A stretch of DNA of 33,533 nucleotides from assembly GCA_018268655.1 (NCBI GenBank), contig JAFDWC010000015.1:1-33533 (forward strand), read 5' to 3'. The notes under the pieces were generated by a model. That model was not told the origin of the DNA. It ran no database searches and saw nothing but the letters and a program-made list of their open reading frames with translations. The first letter of the stretch is position 1. Every line of letters starts with the position of its first letter. This document shows, piece after piece, positions 6,386 to 14,445 of this stretch. The DNA comes from Actinomycetota bacterium. GTDB lineage: Bacteria > Actinomycetota > Thermoleophilia > Solirubrobacterales > 70-9. The translations under genes were made by a program, and so were the position numbers.

Positions 6386-7717
6386 ATGGCCGACCTGCCG
6401 CAGACGCGGTACGCGGGCAGCGGTGAGATCAGCATCGCTTACCAGGTGTTCGGCGAAGGCGCGCTGGACCTCGTCGTTGCCCTGCCCTGGGTCTCGAACC
6501 TCGACCTGCAGTGGGAAAGTCCGCTGCTCGCCCATTTCTTCCGCCGGCTTGGAGCGTTCGCTCGGGTGATCGTCTTCGACCGCCGCGGCGTCGGGCTCTC
6601 CGACCCGGTCGACGGGGTCGCGACGCTCGAGGAGAGGATGGATGACATCCGCGCGGTGATGGACGCCGCGGGGGCCGAGCGGGCCGCTCTGCTCGGCATG
6701 TCGGAGGGGGCGACGGCCTGCCTCCTGTTCGCCGCGACCTACCCGGAGCGGACCTCGGCGCTGCTGCTCTGGGGGGCGATGGCGCGCTCGACCGAGGACG
6801 AGGACTACCCGTGGGCGGCCTCGAAGGAGGCGCTGATCGAAGCCGGGGTGGAGCTGATCGGTCCGATGTGGGGTCAGGGGGCGACGATCGACATCTTCTC
6901 GCCGAGCCTTGCCGGGGACGAGCGGGCGCGCCAGTACACCGCCCGGATCGAGCGCGGCGCCGGCAGTCCGCTGCGCGTCTGGCAGATCTTGAACATGTTC
7001 CTCGAAACCGACGTCCGCGACGCGCTGCCGCTGATCCAGGCGCCGACCTTGGTGATGCATCGCCGCCACGATCACGCGGTCAACGTCCGCGCCTCGCGCT
7101 GGCTCGCCGCCCAGATCTCCGGCAGCCGCTACGTCGAGTTCGAGGGAGTCGACCACTTCGCCTGGGTCGGCGATGCCGAGGCGCCGCTGGAGACGATCGA
7201 GGAGTTCCTCACCGGCGTCCGTCCCGCGGCCCGGCCCGAGCGGGTGCTGGCGACGGTCGTCTTCACCGACATCGTCGGCTCGACCGAGCGGGCCACCGAA
7301 GTCGGCGACCGGCGCTGGCGCGAGCTGCTCGATCGCCAGCAGGCGCTGGTCCGCGAGCGGATCGCGCTGCAGGAGGGCCGCGAGATCAAGACCACCGGCG
7401 ACGGCTTCCTGGTCACCTTCGACGGCCCAAGCCGCGCGGTCCGCTTCGCCCGCTCGGTCGTGCTCGACGCGCCGGCTATCGGGCTCGAGATCCGCGCCGG
7501 CGCCCACGCCGGCGAGGTCGAGCTGATCGGCGATGACATCGGCGGGATCGCCGTCCATGTCGCCTCGCGGGTCTGCGGCCTTGCCGGCGGCGGCCAGGTC
7601 CTCGCCTCGCGGACCGTGAACGACCTCACCGTCGGCTCCGGCCTCGGCTTCGAGCCGTGGGGCAGGCGCGAGCTGAAGGGCGTCGACGGCGAGTGGGAGA
7701 TTTACGAGGTCCGCTAG
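6386..7717 (+). CDS. Alpha/beta-hydrolase fused to a class III adenylate/guanylate cyclase
   Basis: A 443-residue two-domain protein. Residues about 1-280 are an alpha/beta hydrolase with a full apparent triad: Ser106 in GMSEG, Asp229 in HRRHDH and His257 in GVDHF. Residues about 285-443 are a class III nucleotide cyclase: VVFTDIVGST carries metal Asp295, TTGDGFLVTF carries Asp339, and Lys335 lies just before it. In the transition-state motif Arg395 is kept but the usual Asn is His391 (AVHVASRV), a variant seen in some actinobacterial cyclases. Class III cyclases work as dimers and make cAMP (or cGMP) from ATP (or GTP). The hydrolase part could sense or process a small ester or lactone and gate the cyclase. 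It is cytoplasmic, with no membrane segment. Confidence 0.9.
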   Translation: MADLPQTRYAGSGEISIAYQVFGEGALDLVVALPWVSNLDLQWESPLLAHFFRRLGAFARVIVFDRRGVGLSDPVDGVATLEERMDDIRAVMDAAGAERAALLGMSEGATACLLFAATYPERTSALLLWGAMARSTEDEDYPWAASKEALIEAGVELIGPMWGQGATIDIFSPSLAGDERARQYTARIERGAGSPLRVWQILNMFLETDVRDALPLIQAPTLVMHRRHDHAVNVRASRWLAAQISGSRYVEFEGVDHFAWVGDAEAPLETIEEFLTGVRPAARPERVLATVVFTDIVGSTERATEVGDRRWRELLDRQQALVRERIALQEGREIKTTGDGFLVTFDGPSRAVRFARSVVLDAPAIGLEIRAGAHAGEVELIGDDIGGIAVHVASRVCGLAGGGQVLASRTVNDLTVGSGLGFEPWGRRELKGVDGEWEIYEVR

Positions 7718-7770
7718 CCCGAGTTGCAAATCCGGGCAGGACCAGATGATCTTTTCGCGAGCCGTCCGGC

Positions 7771-9450
7771 TCAGCCGCGCATCGCCGGGCCGGGGATCCT
7801 GAAGCCAGGGCCCGGGATCCACTTGTGCTGGTATTCGTCGTAGAAGTCGATTTCACCCGACCAGATTTCCGCCAGCGGGTCCTCCGATCTGACGTCGAGC
7901 TCGCGCTCGACCCGTCGCAGGGCCGCGTCGACCAGGTTCTTCGCCTTCTCGCGGTTCGCGGCGAAGAGCTGCTCGATCACCCGCCGCGGGTCGCCGCTCG
8001 GCGTCGCCAGCACTTCCTTCATCGCGCCGCCGTGGCCGCTGTGCGGGGTGCCGTTGCCGAGCCCCTCGTGCTCGCGGACCGCTTTGACGAATCCGGCGAC
8101 GTCTTGGCCGGCAGCGAGGTTGTGTTCGTAGAAGGCGCTGCCGGGCAGGATCGAGGGATTGATCAGGGCGGCGCGCTTGACCCGGATCTGAGGGGAGACG
8201 ACGTAGAAGTCGCCGTCGAAGGGACCCTTGGGATCGTCGACCTGCCTCAGCTCGTAGCCGTTGTCGAGCCAGCTGCTGCTTCCCTTTTCGAGCAGCGGGC
8301 AGAGGATTTCGGAGCTGGCGGATTCGCGGCCGCAGTCGGAGACGTTGAGCCCACCGAAGAGCGAGAAGGCGAAGTCGCCGCCGCCGAGCGCGGTGGCGCT
8401 GGGCGGCTCCTTCGGCGTCCTCGGGTCGCCCTTCGCTTCGCGCTGGGAGAACGGGGTTCGCCAGGTCTTGCCGCCGCGTGGCCGGACCCGGACCGTCGTG
8501 CTCGCGGTGTCGCGATCGCCGTTCTTCGCCACCACGGTCAGCGTCGCCTTCACCCCGCAGAGGGCGACGATGCTGGTCGTCCGGCCTTCCTTGTGGGCGG
8601 CATCGCCGGAGACGCCGGGCGGGCAGTCGGCGGCGATCGGCTTGAAGCTCCACTTGTACTTCTCGATCTTCGCCCTCGGCGTCGAGCCGGAGCCGTCGAG
8701 CTTCACCTTCCCGGCCCGGGTCACCGAGTAGGGGCCGCCTGGGTCGGCCTGCAGTTCGCCGCCGTTCGCCTTCACCGTCATCATCACGTCGTAGCTGACC
8801 GTGATCGAGGCCGGCCGGCCGAGGCTGTCGGCTTCGAGCCTGGTTTCGCCGGCGACGGTGAGCGTCACCGGCTTGCCGCTGAGAAGCTGATCGGTCGGGA
8901 CGGTGCTCGAGGGTTCGATCACCGCGGCGGGGATCGGCCCGCCGCAGAGGCCGGTGGTGACGTCGCCGACTTCGGGGGGACCTATCGCGGTCGAGATCTT
9001 CACCGTTTCGGGGTCCGGGGTCGCCGCCAGCAGCATCGCGATCGAGCCGCCGTTGACGGCGGTCGACCCATAGTCGTAATGACAGGGTTGGCAGGAGTTG
9101 TCGATGTAGTTGCTCGAAAACTGTCCGGAGGTCGGCGAGCTTTCGGTGCCGGAGTTGCGGGTGCTGATCGAGCCTTCGCCTCCCGGCCGTGGGACGAACA
9201 TGTTCGCTTCGTCTTTCGGCACCGCGCTCGTGGTCGACTCGGTGAAGGTGCGGTGGCCGGACACGCAGCCCTCGCTCGCGGTCACGCTGTAGGTCTCCGA
9301 GGCCGAGAGCACTTCGAAGGTGCGCGCGTTCGACGGCGGCCCCCCGAGCGGGGGCAGGCCTGGAATTTCGGGCAGAGCTGCCGACGCCGTCGGTGCCGCG
9401 ACGACCGCCAGGCAGGTCAGAGCGGTGAGCCCGAGCACCCAGCTCTTCAT
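7771..9450 (-). CDS. Large exported protein with a PKD-like domain
   Basis: A 559-residue exported protein with a signal peptide over residues 1-25 (WVLGLTALTCLAVVAAPTASA). Residues about 40-230 are beta-rich with a CQPCHYD cysteine pair. Residues about 233-325 look like a PKD/Ig-like domain (GGPYSVTRAGKVKLDGSGST then KYKWSF). The C-terminal part (about 330-559) has a His/Gly segment (NGTPHSGHGGAMKEVL) and ends in an acidic and aromatic tail. No enzyme family is recognisable; a surface or secreted structural protein is the likely role. The ATG at 9450 lies 6 nt after TAGGCT and has no ribosome-binding site, suggesting leaderless translation. It converges with the cyclase gene. Confidence 0.8.
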   Translation of the reverse strand: MKSWVLGLTALTCLAVVAAPTASAALPEIPGLPPLGGPPSNARTFEVLSASETYSVTASEGCVSGHRTFTESTTSAVPKDEANMFVPRPGGEGSISTRNSGTESSPTSGQFSSNYIDNSCQPCHYDYGSTAVNGGSIAMLLAATPDPETVKISTAIGPPEVGDVTTGLCGGPIPAAVIEPSSTVPTDQLLSGKPVTLTVAGETRLEADSLGRPASITVSYDVMMTVKANGGELQADPGGPYSVTRAGKVKLDGSGSTPRAKIEKYKWSFKPIAADCPPGVSGDAAHKEGRTTSIVALCGVKATLTVVAKNGDRDTASTTVRVRPRGGKTWRTPFSQREAKGDPRTPKEPPSATALGGGDFAFSLFGGLNVSDCGRESASSEILCPLLEKGSSSWLDNGYELRQVDDPKGPFDGDFYVVSPQIRVKRAALINPSILPGSAFYEHNLAAGQDVAGFVKAVREHEGLGNGTPHSGHGGAMKEVLATPSGDPRRVIEQLFAANREKAKNLVDAALRRVERELDVRSEDPLAEIWSGEIDFYDEYQHKWIPGPGFRIPGPAMRG

Positions 9451-9462
9451 CGGCTCAGCCTA
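9451..9462 (-). promoter_or_regulatory. Leaderless -10 box for the PKD-like gene
   Basis: On the minus strand TAGGCT (9457-9462) is 6 nt before the ATG at 9450. A CCCTTT-GA-AAAGGG dyad (9475-9488) lies over the expected -35 region; TTTCAA is a possible -35 at a 16-nt spacing. Confidence 0.5.
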
Positions 9463-9518
9463 ATCTCGCTGGGACCCTTTGAAAAGGGATCTCCAACGGG
9501 TGTTGACCGAACCGGCCG

Positions 9519-9998
9519 TTGCGGCCGACGACAAGGCCGTTCGCATCACGCTCATCGAGCAGATCGAGAACGAGCCCGGCCCGTCATGATTCGTCGATCG
9601 CCACCGAGGTTCGCCCCGACATCGAGACCGCCGTCGACTGTGAGCAGCTCGTCCGTGCCTTCTACAGCAAGGCGATGGAGGACGACGAGATCGGCTGGAT
9701 CTTCACCGACGTCGCCCAGCTCGACCTCGAGGAGCACATCCCGGTGATCGCCTCGTTCTGGGAGACGATCCTGCTCGGCGCCCAGACCTACGGAGGCGGC
9801 GCCTTCGGCGTCCACGTCGAACTCCACCGCAAGGCGGGTGGCCTGCGCCGCGAGCACTTCGAGCGCTGGCTGGTGCTCTGGTGCCAGACCGTGGACGAGC
9901 TCTTCGACGGCCCGCTTGCCGCCGCCGCCAAGGTGCACGCGCTGCGCGTCGCCAACGCCTTCCACGGGCGCCTGCAGTCGTTTCCGGTAGCGGGCTAG
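9519..9998 (+). CDS. Group III truncated hemoglobin (5' end uncertain)
   Basis: From residue about 31 on the protein follows the group III truncated globin pattern. RPDIETAVDCEQLVRAFYSK carries the B10 Tyr (residue 49), HIPVIASFWETILLG forms helix E, and HFERWLVLW carries the proximal haem His (residue 113). The family binds haem and handles O2, NO or peroxide. The only in-frame start is TTG at 9519; it gives about 28 Arg/Ser-rich residues not typical of the family, and no ATG, GTG or TTG lies nearer the globin fold. The frame at 9500-9586 reads 29 coding-like residues (MLTEPAVAADDKAVRITLIE...) that stop just before the globin begins. A frameshift joining them, or a short overlapping upstream gene, is possible. 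It converges with the CBS gene after 7 nt. Confidence 0.75.
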   Translation: MRPTTRPFASRSSSRSRTSPARHDSSIATEVRPDIETAVDCEQLVRAFYSKAMEDDEIGWIFTDVAQLDLEEHIPVIASFWETILLGAQTYGGGAFGVHVELHRKAGGLRREHFERWLVLWCQTVDELFDGPLAAAAKVHALRVANAFHGRLQSFPVAG

Positions 9999-10005
9999 AC
10001 GGAGC

Positions 10006-10425
10006 TCAGCTCTGGCAGAAACCGGTGCGATCGCCGGTCATGCAGAGCAGGCCGCTCAGGGTCCGGCCGTCCGGGTCGATCACGACCAGCCGGCTCTCGC
10101 CGCGCTCGTCGAGCAGGCGCCAGGCGTCGGCCAGCGGGGTTGCCGGCGAGGTCGTCGGCACGTCACGATCGGCGAGCTCGCGGGCGGGTGTCTCGTCGGC
10201 GGCGTCGGCGGTGACCGCGTCGCGGTGAACGACGCCGGCGAACTCCAGCCCGTCGACCAGCAGCGCGGTCCGCACGTGGGGATTGGCGAACATCGCGCGC
10301 AGATCGGCGACGGTGCCGTCGGCCGGCATCGTCTTCGGGTTGGCGACCATCGCGTCGCCGACGCTGAGCCCGTCTGCTGCGGGGCGCTCGAGCTTGGGAT
10401 TCGTGCAGTCCGGCGAGTCCATCAT
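10006..10425 (-). CDS. CBS-pair protein
   Basis: A 139-residue protein made of two CBS modules (residues about 22-75 and 83-135): VGDAMVANPKTMPADGTVADLRAMF..HVRTALLVDG..FAGVVHRDAV, then VPTTSPATPLADAWRLLDERGESRLVVIDPDGRTLSGLLC. CBS pairs (Bateman modules) bind adenosine nucleotides such as AMP, ATP or SAM and usually regulate a partner; here no output domain is attached. Start at 10425 or the next ATG at 10422. It begins 19 nt after the stop of the beta-helix gene on the same strand, so it may be cotranscribed with it, though the two products act in different compartments. Confidence 0.85.
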   Translation of the reverse strand: MMDSPDCTNPKLERPAADGLSVGDAMVANPKTMPADGTVADLRAMFANPHVRTALLVDGLEFAGVVHRDAVTADAADETPARELADRDVPTTSPATPLADAWRLLDERGESRLVVIDPDGRTLSGLLCMTGDRTGFCQS

Positions 10426-10444
10426 CCGGATGATCGCATTTGGT

Positions 10445-12049
10445 CTAGACGGGCCGGACCTGGATGGTCAGCTTGCGGGTCACCTTGCTGCCGTCGGCCG
10501 CGACGAAGGTCGCGGTGACGAGGATCTTGGCCCGTGCGCCGGGGTTGGCTTCGAGGTATTGACGGACGCGCCTCTGTAGTTCGGAGCTGACCCTGAGCTT
10601 GATCGCGCCCTGCTTGCCGGCCTGCCAGTGGGTCGCCGTCTTCGGGCCGGGAAGGGTGCCGAAGGTGTTGGCGCCGATCTTCACCTTTCCGGCGACGCTC
10701 ACGTTGCAGGCGGCCGGCCCGCAGCCGGTCGAGAGCTTGATCGTCGAGCGGTCCAGCAGCGGCTGGCCCTTGTCCGGCCCGCCCTTGCTCTGTTTGAAGC
10801 GGAGGATGGGGGCGAGCTTCTTGGGCGATGCCGGCGCTGGCGGGGCTGGCGGCGGCGCCGGAGCTTCCACGGTCGAATCCGTGGTCGTGGTGGTGCCGCC
10901 GTCGCTGGTCGCGACGACCGAGTAGTGCACGGTGGAATTCGCCGGCAATCCGGTGAGGTCGACGTGGACGGCGGAGGCAGTGGTCGCCGCCGGGAGGATG
11001 ACGGTGGGCGTCGAACTGCCGAGGGTCGCGGTCGGCCCGTACTCGACGTGGTAATAGGTCTGCCCGGAGTTGGGGTTGATCGTCGCGTTGACGGTCGCGC
11101 TCGTGGGTGAGTTCCGAGTCGCCGACGGGGTGCTCACGGAGGGCGGCTCTGGCACGAACTCATAGGCGCCGAGATCGGTCTTGGCGCCTATCTTGCGCAG
11201 GTTCCCGTTGAGGTCGAGTTCGCCGGGGATGGCGGTGGTGGTGGCGCCGAAGTCGATCGACGGCGAGCCGGTGGCCTCGCGGTAGTCCCCGGAGGCGCGG
11301 AAGATCGGTTCCTGCGTCAGCGGATCTTCCGCTTCGAACGACGTGCCATAGACATGCGCTGCGTAGGACCTGAGCAATTTCGTCGTGCCCGAGTTCAGCG
11401 AGGCGTCTTCGCCTGCGAGAGAGTTCCGCATCGCGATCGAGTCTTCGATGGTGATCACCCCGGAGGCGCCCGAGTAGAACCCCTTCCTCCCGATCATGGT
11501 GACGTTGCGCGCTTTCATCAGCCCATTGCTGGCTCTCGCCTGCGTCGACAGGCCACTGAAGAAGTTCGTTTCCGGATTCGCGCAAAGCGAATTGGTGATG
11601 GTCGCCCCGGTCGATTCGATTTCGCAACCGTCCACCTGCGAGCTGATCGCCATCACCCGGTTCGCCGAGGCCCCCTCGCCGAGGCTGAGCGCCGCGGTGA
11701 ATTCGGATGAGAGGATCTCGACGTCGCTGATCCGCGTGGCCGGGCCGGTCAGCACGAAGGAGCCGTCGACCACGGGCCGGCCGATCCCGATCACCGCGCC
11801 CTCAATGGTCAGGCTCTTGCCGCCGTCGCCGTAGGCAGCCGACGGTTCGTAGGTCCCGACCCCGATCACGACCGTGTCGCCGGCTTTGGCTGTGCTCAGC
11901 GCGTTTGAGAGTTCGCACGGCGATTCGACGCTGCATTTCGCGCCGGGGGCAGGGCTCGGGGTCGCATAGAGGGTGTTGGCCGACGCGGCGGCGGGGACCA
12001 GCGCGAGCGCCAGCACCACGAGCAGCGCCAAGCCGAGACTTCTACCCAT
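10445..12049 (-). CDS. Exported beta-helix protein with Fn3-like domain
   Basis: A 534-residue exported protein. The signal peptide ([20 protein letters not shown]) ends near residue 25. Residues about 26-300 look like a right-handed parallel beta-helix of the pectate-lyase/polymorphic-outer-membrane type: short Asx/Gly-turn strands such as [14 protein letters not shown], with an opening [29 protein letters not shown] that is typical of such proteins. Residues about 305-395 are an Fn3-like domain ([21 protein letters not shown]). A Pro/Ala linker precedes a final beta domain (about 410-534). No catalytic set can be assigned. The ATG at 12049 is preferred over the TTG at 12052 because TAAGAT lies exactly 6 nt before it. 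Confidence 0.85.
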   Translation of the reverse strand: MGRSLGLALLVVLALALVPAAASANTLYATPSPAPGAKCSVESPCELSNALSTAKAGDTVVIGVGTYEPSAAYGDGGKSLTIEGAVIGIGRPVVDGSFVLTGPATRISDVEILSSEFTAALSLGEGASANRVMAISSQVDGCEIESTGATITNSLCANPETNFFSGLSTQARASNGLMKARNVTMIGRKGFYSGASGVITIEDSIAMRNSLAGEDASLNSGTTKLLRSYAAHVYGTSFEAEDPLTQEPIFRASGDYREATGSPSIDFGATTTAIPGELDLNGNLRKIGAKTDLGAYEFVPEPPSVSTPSATRNSPTSATVNATINPNSGQTYYHVEYGPTATLGSSTPTVILPAATTASAVHVDLTGLPANSTVHYSVVATSDGGTTTTTDSTVEAPAPPPAPPAPASPKKLAPILRFKQSKGGPDKGQPLLDRSTIKLSTGCGPAACNVSVAGKVKIGANTFGTLPGPKTATHWQAGKQGAIKLRVSSELQRRVRQYLEANPGARAKILVTATFVAADGSKVTRKLTIQVRPV

Positions 12050-12061
12050 CAAGCAATCTTA
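12050..12061 (-). promoter_or_regulatory. Leaderless -10 box for the beta-helix gene
   Basis: On the minus strand TAAGAT (12056-12061) is followed by TGCTTG and then the ATG at 12049, a 6-nt gap with no ribosome-binding site. Confidence 0.5.
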
Positions 12062-12133
12062 TCCGCCGAGGGCAACCTTCGGGTCAAACCACGGCGGACG
12101 GACCGCCGGCGGAGCGAGCCCGTCCGTCAAACT

Positions 12134-13249
12134 GTGCCGGTGCTGTCGCTGGGCGAGAGCCGGAGCAGATCGTGGTCGCGGGACTGGGCGACCGAGGCGG
12201 TGGCGCGGCTCGAGGCGGACAGCAACCGCTCGGGGGAGACCCACCTGCGGAGCTTCCCGCTGCCGGTTGAGTGGGGGATCGACCTCTACCTGAAGGACGA
12301 GTCGGTCCACCCGACGGGCTCGCTCAAGCACCGCCTCGCGCGCTCGCTCTTCCTCTATGGGATCTGCAACGGCTGGATCGACGAGGGGACCACGATCGTC
12401 GAGGCGTCCAGCGGCTCGACCGCGGTCTCGGAGGCGTTCTTCGCGCGCTTCCTCGGCCTGCCCTTCGTCGCCGTCCTGCCCGCGGACACCAGCCCCGAGA
12501 AGATCCAGCTGATCGAGCGGCAGGGGGGCGCCTGTCACCTGAGCGAGGACCCGAGCCAGATCGTCGCCGAGGCGGAACGGCTGGCCAGCGGGCCCGAGGC
12601 CCATTTCATGGACCAGTTCAGCTACGCCGAGCGGGCGATGGACTGGCACGGCAATCACAGCATCGCGGCATCGATCTTCGGTCAGATGGAACTGGAGCGC
12701 CATCCCGACCCGGAGTGGATCGTGGTCGGCGCCGGCACCGGGGGGACCAGCGCGACGATCGGCCGCTACAGCCGGCTGACCAAGCGCGCCACCCGGCTCT
12801 GTGTCGTCGATCCCGAGGACTCGATCTTCTACGCGAGCTGGGCCGGTGAGCCCTCGGCGTTCAGCGGCCGCCCGTCGCGGATCGAGGGCATCGGCCGCCA
12901 GCGGGTCGAGCCGTCGTTTCTCCCCGGCGTCGTCGACCGCATGATCCAGGTCCCGGATGCAGCCTCGGTCGCGGCGATGCGCCTGGTCAACGACTGCACC
13001 GGCTATCTCGTCGGCGGCTCGACCGGCACCAATGCCTGGGGAGCGCTGCGGCTGGTCGGCGAGATGCTCGAGGAAGGGCGTGAAGGCAGCGTCGTCACCT
13101 TGATCTGCGACGGTGGCGAGCGCTACCAGGGCACCTACTACAACGACCTCTGGGTCGAGGCCGAGGGCCTCGACCTCACCCCCTACTCAGAGGCCCTCCG
13201 GGCCTTCCTCGAGCGGGGCGTGTTCGAGGAAGCCGGGCCGTTCGCCTGA
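12134..13249 (+). CDS. cds1: PLP-dependent cysteine desulfhydrase/cysteine-synthase family (Cds1-like)
   Basis: A 371-residue fold-type II PLP enzyme. [20 protein letters not shown] carries the PLP lysine (Lys65), [13 protein letters not shown] is the substrate-carboxylate loop (about 90-102), and [15 protein letters not shown] is the phosphate-binding Gly loop. The [20 protein letters not shown] stretch and the length match the Cds1 group (actinobacterial L-cysteine desulfhydrase) better than housekeeping CysK/CysM. Cds1 degrades cysteine to sulfide, pyruvate and ammonia in the cytoplasm. The start is GTG at 12134 or, more likely if leaderless, GTG at 12140, which lies 6 nt after CAAACT. It is divergent from the beta-helix gene and convergent with the DUF1059 gene. 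The exact reaction is inferred from family resemblance. Confidence 0.85.
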   Translation: MPVLSLGESRSRSWSRDWATEAVARLEADSNRSGETHLRSFPLPVEWGIDLYLKDESVHPTGSLKHRLARSLFLYGICNGWIDEGTTIVEASSGSTAVSEAFFARFLGLPFVAVLPADTSPEKIQLIERQGGACHLSEDPSQIVAEAERLASGPEAHFMDQFSYAERAMDWHGNHSIAASIFGQMELERHPDPEWIVVGAGTGGTSATIGRYSRLTKRATRLCVVDPEDSIFYASWAGEPSAFSGRPSRIEGIGRQRVEPSFLPGVVDRMIQVPDAASVAAMRLVNDCTGYLVGGSTGTNAWGALRLVGEMLEEGREGSVVTLICDGGERYQGTYYNDLWVEAEGLDLTPYSEALRAFLERGVFEEAGPFA

Positions 13250-13253
13250 GAAC

Positions 13254-13439
13254 CTAGGCGGCCGGGTCGACCTCGGTGATCACGCCCTGGATCTGATCGA
13301 CGACCTCGGGCGGGACCTCGTCCATCCCGTGGACGTCGCGGGCGTGATCGTGGATCTCCTCGAACAGCTCCGCTTCGTCGTCGTTGCGGGCGACCCACTC
13401 GCAGCCCAGCACGACGTCGCCACATTTGAATTGCTTCAT
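13254..13439 (-). CDS. DUF1059 small protein
   Basis: A 61-residue protein, MKQFKCGDVVLGCEWVARND then EIHDHARDVHGMDEVPPEVV. The C-G-D-x-V-x-G-C motif near the N-terminus and the H-x-H/H-G pair in the middle are typical of DUF1059 and could bind a metal. The function of the family is not established. AGGGGAAG lies just before the ATG at 13439. It ends 4 nt from the end of the convergent cysteine desulfhydrase gene. Confidence 0.8.
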   Translation of the reverse strand: MKQFKCGDVVLGCEWVARNDDEAELFEEIHDHARDVHGMDEVPPEVVDQIQGVITEVDPAA

Positions 13440-13512
13440 CGCTTCCCCTTCGGTCCCAGCACCTGACGTCGGCCGATTGTAGCCACCCGGCCGCCGAGCC
13501 CCGAGCCCCCAA

Positions 13513-13524
13513 TACGATTGTCGC
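13513..13524 (+). promoter_or_regulatory. Leaderless -10 box for the amidotransferase gene
   Basis: TACGAT (13513-13518) lies 6 nt before the GTG at 13525. No ribosome-binding site is present. The family requires Cys as the second codon, which fixes this start independently. Confidence 0.55.
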
Positions 13525-14445
13525 GTGTGCCGGATCCTCGCCTACCTGGGTGACCCCCTGCCCGTCCACCGGCTGCTCTACGAGACCGACAACGGCCTCG
13601 TCCACCAGTCCCACAGCCCGCGGATGATGAACAAGTTCCTCAACCTGGCGGGCTTCGGGATGAAGGCGTGGGACCCGGCTTCGCTGCATCCGCAGGAGCC
13701 GTTCAGCTACCAGGCGACGACCCTGCCGTCCTACGACCGCAACCTCCGCTCGATCTCCTCGAAGCTCGGCTCGACCTGCCTCGTCGCCCACGTCCGCGGC
13801 GTCACCTATTCGAGCGAGTCGGCGGTCGCCGAGACCAACCTGCACCCGTTCCAGTTCGCCGGTGCCGGTGTCGCGCTCGCCCACAACGGCCATCTGCGGC
13901 AGTTCGGGCGGATGCGGTACGCCCTGATCGATCACGTCAGGCCGGAGCTGGCGCAGCGAATCGAGGGCACGACCGACTCGGAGTGGATCTACGCGCTCGT
14001 CCTCTCGCAGCTCGACGACCCCTTCGGTCGACCGCCGGCCGCCGAGCTGGCCGAGGCCACCCTCGCCGCCCTCCGGGTCCTGCGTCAGCTCCGCGCCGAG
14101 CACGGCATCGACACCTCCTCGCCGGTCAACCTCTGTCTCAGCACCGGCGAGGCGCTGGTCGCGACCCGCGTCTCCTTCGACTATGGCTGGTATCCGCCGG
14201 ATGACGAAATGCTCGAGACCGACCTGCCGTTCGTCAGCCTCTGGTACGCGATCGGCGGCGAGTACGTGAGCCGGGACGGGGACTGGCAGATGACCGCGGC
14301 GGACCCGGTGCGCTCGCTGCTGATCGCCTCCGAGCCGCTGACCGAGGACCTGTCCGGCTGGTTGGAGGTGCCGGAGTACTCGATGCTGACCGCCGAGCTG
14401 ACGCCGGCGGGGCTCGCGTTCGGGACCCGCGACCTCGATGTCTGA
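13525..14445 (+). CDS. Stand-alone class II glutamine amidotransferase (EgtC/YafJ-like)
   Basis: A 306-residue Ntn-type amidotransferase. Cys2 (MCRILAYLG) would be the N-terminal nucleophile after Met removal. VAHVRGVT carries Arg91, HPFQF and ALAHNGHLRQF carry the conserved His107 and Asn121-Gly122, and TTDSEW (149-154) matches the conserved Asp-Ser-Glu segment. No synthetase or acceptor domain is attached, as in the EgtC/YafJ/DUG3 group, which hydrolyse gamma-glutamyl amide bonds. No egtB or egtD is near, so ergothioneine synthesis is not supported and the substrate is unknown. The stop overlaps the next gene by 8 nt, suggesting coupled translation. The start is fixed by Cys2 and by TACGAT 6 nt upstream. 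Confidence 0.88.
   Translation: MCRILAYLGDPLPVHRLLYETDNGLVHQSHSPRMMNKFLNLAGFGMKAWDPASLHPQEPFSYQATTLPSYDRNLRSISSKLGSTCLVAHVRGVTYSSESAVAETNLHPFQFAGAGVALAHNGHLRQFGRMRYALIDHVRPELAQRIEGTTDSEWIYALVLSQLDDPFGRPPAAELAEATLAALRVLRQLRAEHGIDTSSPVNLCLSTGEALVATRVSFDYGWYPPDDEMLETDLPFVSLWYAIGGEYVSRDGDWQMTAADPVRSLLIASEPLTEDLSGWLEVPEYSMLTAELTPAGLAFGTRDLDV

Noticed and set aside
6281-7822. A 513-codon minus-strand frame opposite the cyclase gene
   Set aside because: It is a shadow frame; the plus strand shows full hydrolase and cyclase motifs.
7825-9747. A 640-codon plus-strand frame opposite the PKD-like gene
   Set aside because: It is a shadow frame without motifs that runs into the globin gene; the minus strand encodes a signal peptide and a PKD-like domain.
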